Below are positions 4,582-5,482 of a stretch of 5,482 nucleotides of DNA, piece after piece. The notes beneath the pieces were generated by a model that was not told the DNA's origin, searched no databases, and was given only the letters and a program-made list of their open reading frames with translations. Location of the stretch: the NCBI GenBank assembly GCA_019594305.1, contig JAFDTZ010000130.1, positions 1 to 5,482 on the forward strand, in the 5' to 3' direction. Source of the stretch: Thermoplasmata archaeon (GTDB taxonomy: Archaea; Thermoplasmatota; Thermoplasmata; Halarchaeoplasmatales; Halarchaeoplasmataceae). The number at the start of each line of letters is the position of its first letter. Position 1 is the first letter of the stretch. The position numbers and the translations under genes are program-made.

Positions 4582-5482
4582 GAACAATCCTGTTATCCTC
4601 CCGTCTTCGGCGATGTCTATGTCCATGGCCGCAGGCCTTCTGGGCAGTCCCGGCATGGTGGTTATGTCTCCGGCCATGGGTATGAGGAATCCGGCACCTG
4701 CACTCACCCTGACTTCATGGATTTTTATCTTGAAGCCCACGGGTCTGCCGAGTAACTTTCTGTTATCCGAGAGTGAATAATGGGTCTTTACCATGCATAC
4801 CGGGAGTTCATGGAGTCCTATTTTTTCTATCAAACGCAGGTCCTTTTCGGCTTGCGGTGTGTACACCACATTCTTAGCGCCGTAAATTTTGGTGGCGATG
4901 TCGTTTATCTTCTCCTTTGGTTTCTCCTCTAGTGCATATAACGGATCGAACCTTCCGAAGGAATTTGAGCACTCCTCTACCACTCTCTCTGCCAGCTCCA
5001 TACCACCTTCGCCACCCTTCTCGAACACTTCGACCACAGCCGAAGGTATCTCTATACTATCGCATAACTTAACGAGATAATCTATCTCCTCATCGGTATC
5101 CGAGGGAAATCTGTTAATTGCCACCACTGCGGGAAGGCCGAACATCTGTATGTTTTCCAGGTGTTTAGAAAGGTTGGCGAGACCTTTTTTCATGGCGGGT
5201 ATGTTCTTCTCCTTCAGGTTCTTATTCGATACGCCCCCCTGCCTTTTCAACGCCCTTACCGTAACGACCATCACCACCACATCCGGCTTCAAACCGCTCT
5301 GCCTGCAGACGATATTAAAGAACTTTTCGGCCCCCAGGTCCGAGCCGAATCCTGCTTCCGTTACGAAATAATCGGAAAGTGCCATACCTATCTTCGTAGA
5401 CAAGATACTGCTGGTACCGTGGGCGATGTTGGCGAAGGGACCGCCGTGCACGAAGGCGGGTACGCCCTCGATGGTCTGCACA
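4579..5482 (-). CDS. fhs: Formate-tetrahydrofolate ligase (10-formyl-THF synthetase), C-terminal part, cut by the right window edge
   Basis: This enzyme joins formate to tetrahydrofolate with ATP, giving 10-formyl-tetrahydrofolate for purine and one-carbon synthesis, or running in formate assimilation. About 300 C-terminal residues are present of the usual 550-560. The reading frame is open at the window end, and the GTG at 5481 is an internal codon because the sequence begins mid-domain at QTIEGVPAFVHGGPFANIAH. Family landmarks, numbered in this fragment, are VHGGPFANIAHG (11-22), TEAGFGSDLGAEKF (41-54), VVAINRFPSDTDEE (119-132), the ELPVCMVKTHYSLSD stretch (225-239) and the terminal AGAGFLIPMAGDITTMPGLP block (261-280). 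The N-terminal P-loop is outside the window. It runs directly into thyX. Archaea with this enzyme use tetrahydrofolate rather than only tetrahydromethanopterin, which constrains the lineage (family knowledge). The frame is intact, with no sign of decay. Confidence 0.97.
   Translation of the reverse strand, partial: VQTIEGVPAFVHGGPFANIAHGTSSILSTKIGMALSDYFVTEAGFGSDLGAEKFFNIVCRQSGLKPDVVVMVVTVRALKRQGGVSNKNLKEKNIPAMKKGLANLSKHLENIQMFGLPAVVAINRFPSDTDEEIDYLVKLCDSIEIPSAVVEVFEKGGEGGMELAERVVEECSNSFGRFDPLYALEEKPKEKINDIATKIYGAKNVVYTPQAEKDLRLIEKIGLHELPVCMVKTHYSLSDNRKLLGRPVGFKIKIHEVRVSAGAGFLIPMAGDITTMPGLPRRPAAMDIDIAEDGRITGLF

Noticed and set aside
1..5482. CRISPR arrays, insertion sequences, attachment sites or replication origins
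   Set aside because: No regularly spaced direct repeats, transposase or integrase fragments, or clustered origin-box repeats were seen; coding content is continuous and intact.

Overview
The window looks like archaeal chromosomal DNA, most likely from Thermoplasmatota (Methanomassiliicoccales, DHVE2-like or a related lineage). This is inferred from gene content and style, not from a database match. Three things point that way. Start sites are fronted by TATA-box-like sequences, and two genes have little or no Shine-Dalgarno. The Ras/Rab-like GTPase has the archaeal G1/G3 style (GDGAVGKT, WDIYGQ). The PAS histidine kinase has the archaeal-type H-box HDVGNKLQ, and a tetrahydrofolate-type fhs-thyX pair sits beside it. 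Asgard archaea or another euryarchaeal group cannot be excluded. All five supported genes are on the minus strand, so transcription runs from the right edge to the left edge.

Right part (3901-5482): the C-terminal 300 residues of formate-tetrahydrofolate ligase (fhs, cut by the window edge) are followed without a gap by flavin-dependent thymidylate synthase (thyX). The fhs stop codon lies within 10 bases of the thyX start, so the two are almost certainly co-transcribed and probably translationally coupled. Fhs charges tetrahydrofolate with formate. ThyX later spends methylene-tetrahydrofolate on dTMP and returns tetrahydrofolate directly, so the pair fits a folate cycle that does not depend on dihydrofolate reductase.

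Middle (1199-3900): a 260-base leader and intergenic region carries a good TATA box and a perfect 8+8 inverted repeat. It precedes a large membrane sensor histidine kinase with about five N-terminal membrane helices, an unassigned cytoplasmic region, two PAS domains, an H-box and an HATPase domain. The kinase has no receiver domain of its own.

Left part (1-1198): a 270-base gap with no supportable gene leads to a Rab-like small GTPase with an unusual insertion of about 40 residues before its G5 motif. After a further 50 bases comes the N-terminal 78 residues of a response-regulator receiver protein, cut by the left edge. The order kinase, GTPase, receiver on one strand is the most interesting feature. 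It suggests a signalling module joining a two-component phosphorelay to a Ras-like switch, although the gaps and apparent separate promoters mean a single operon is not shown. The fhs-thyX part looks visibly richer in G+C than the AT-rich signalling part.
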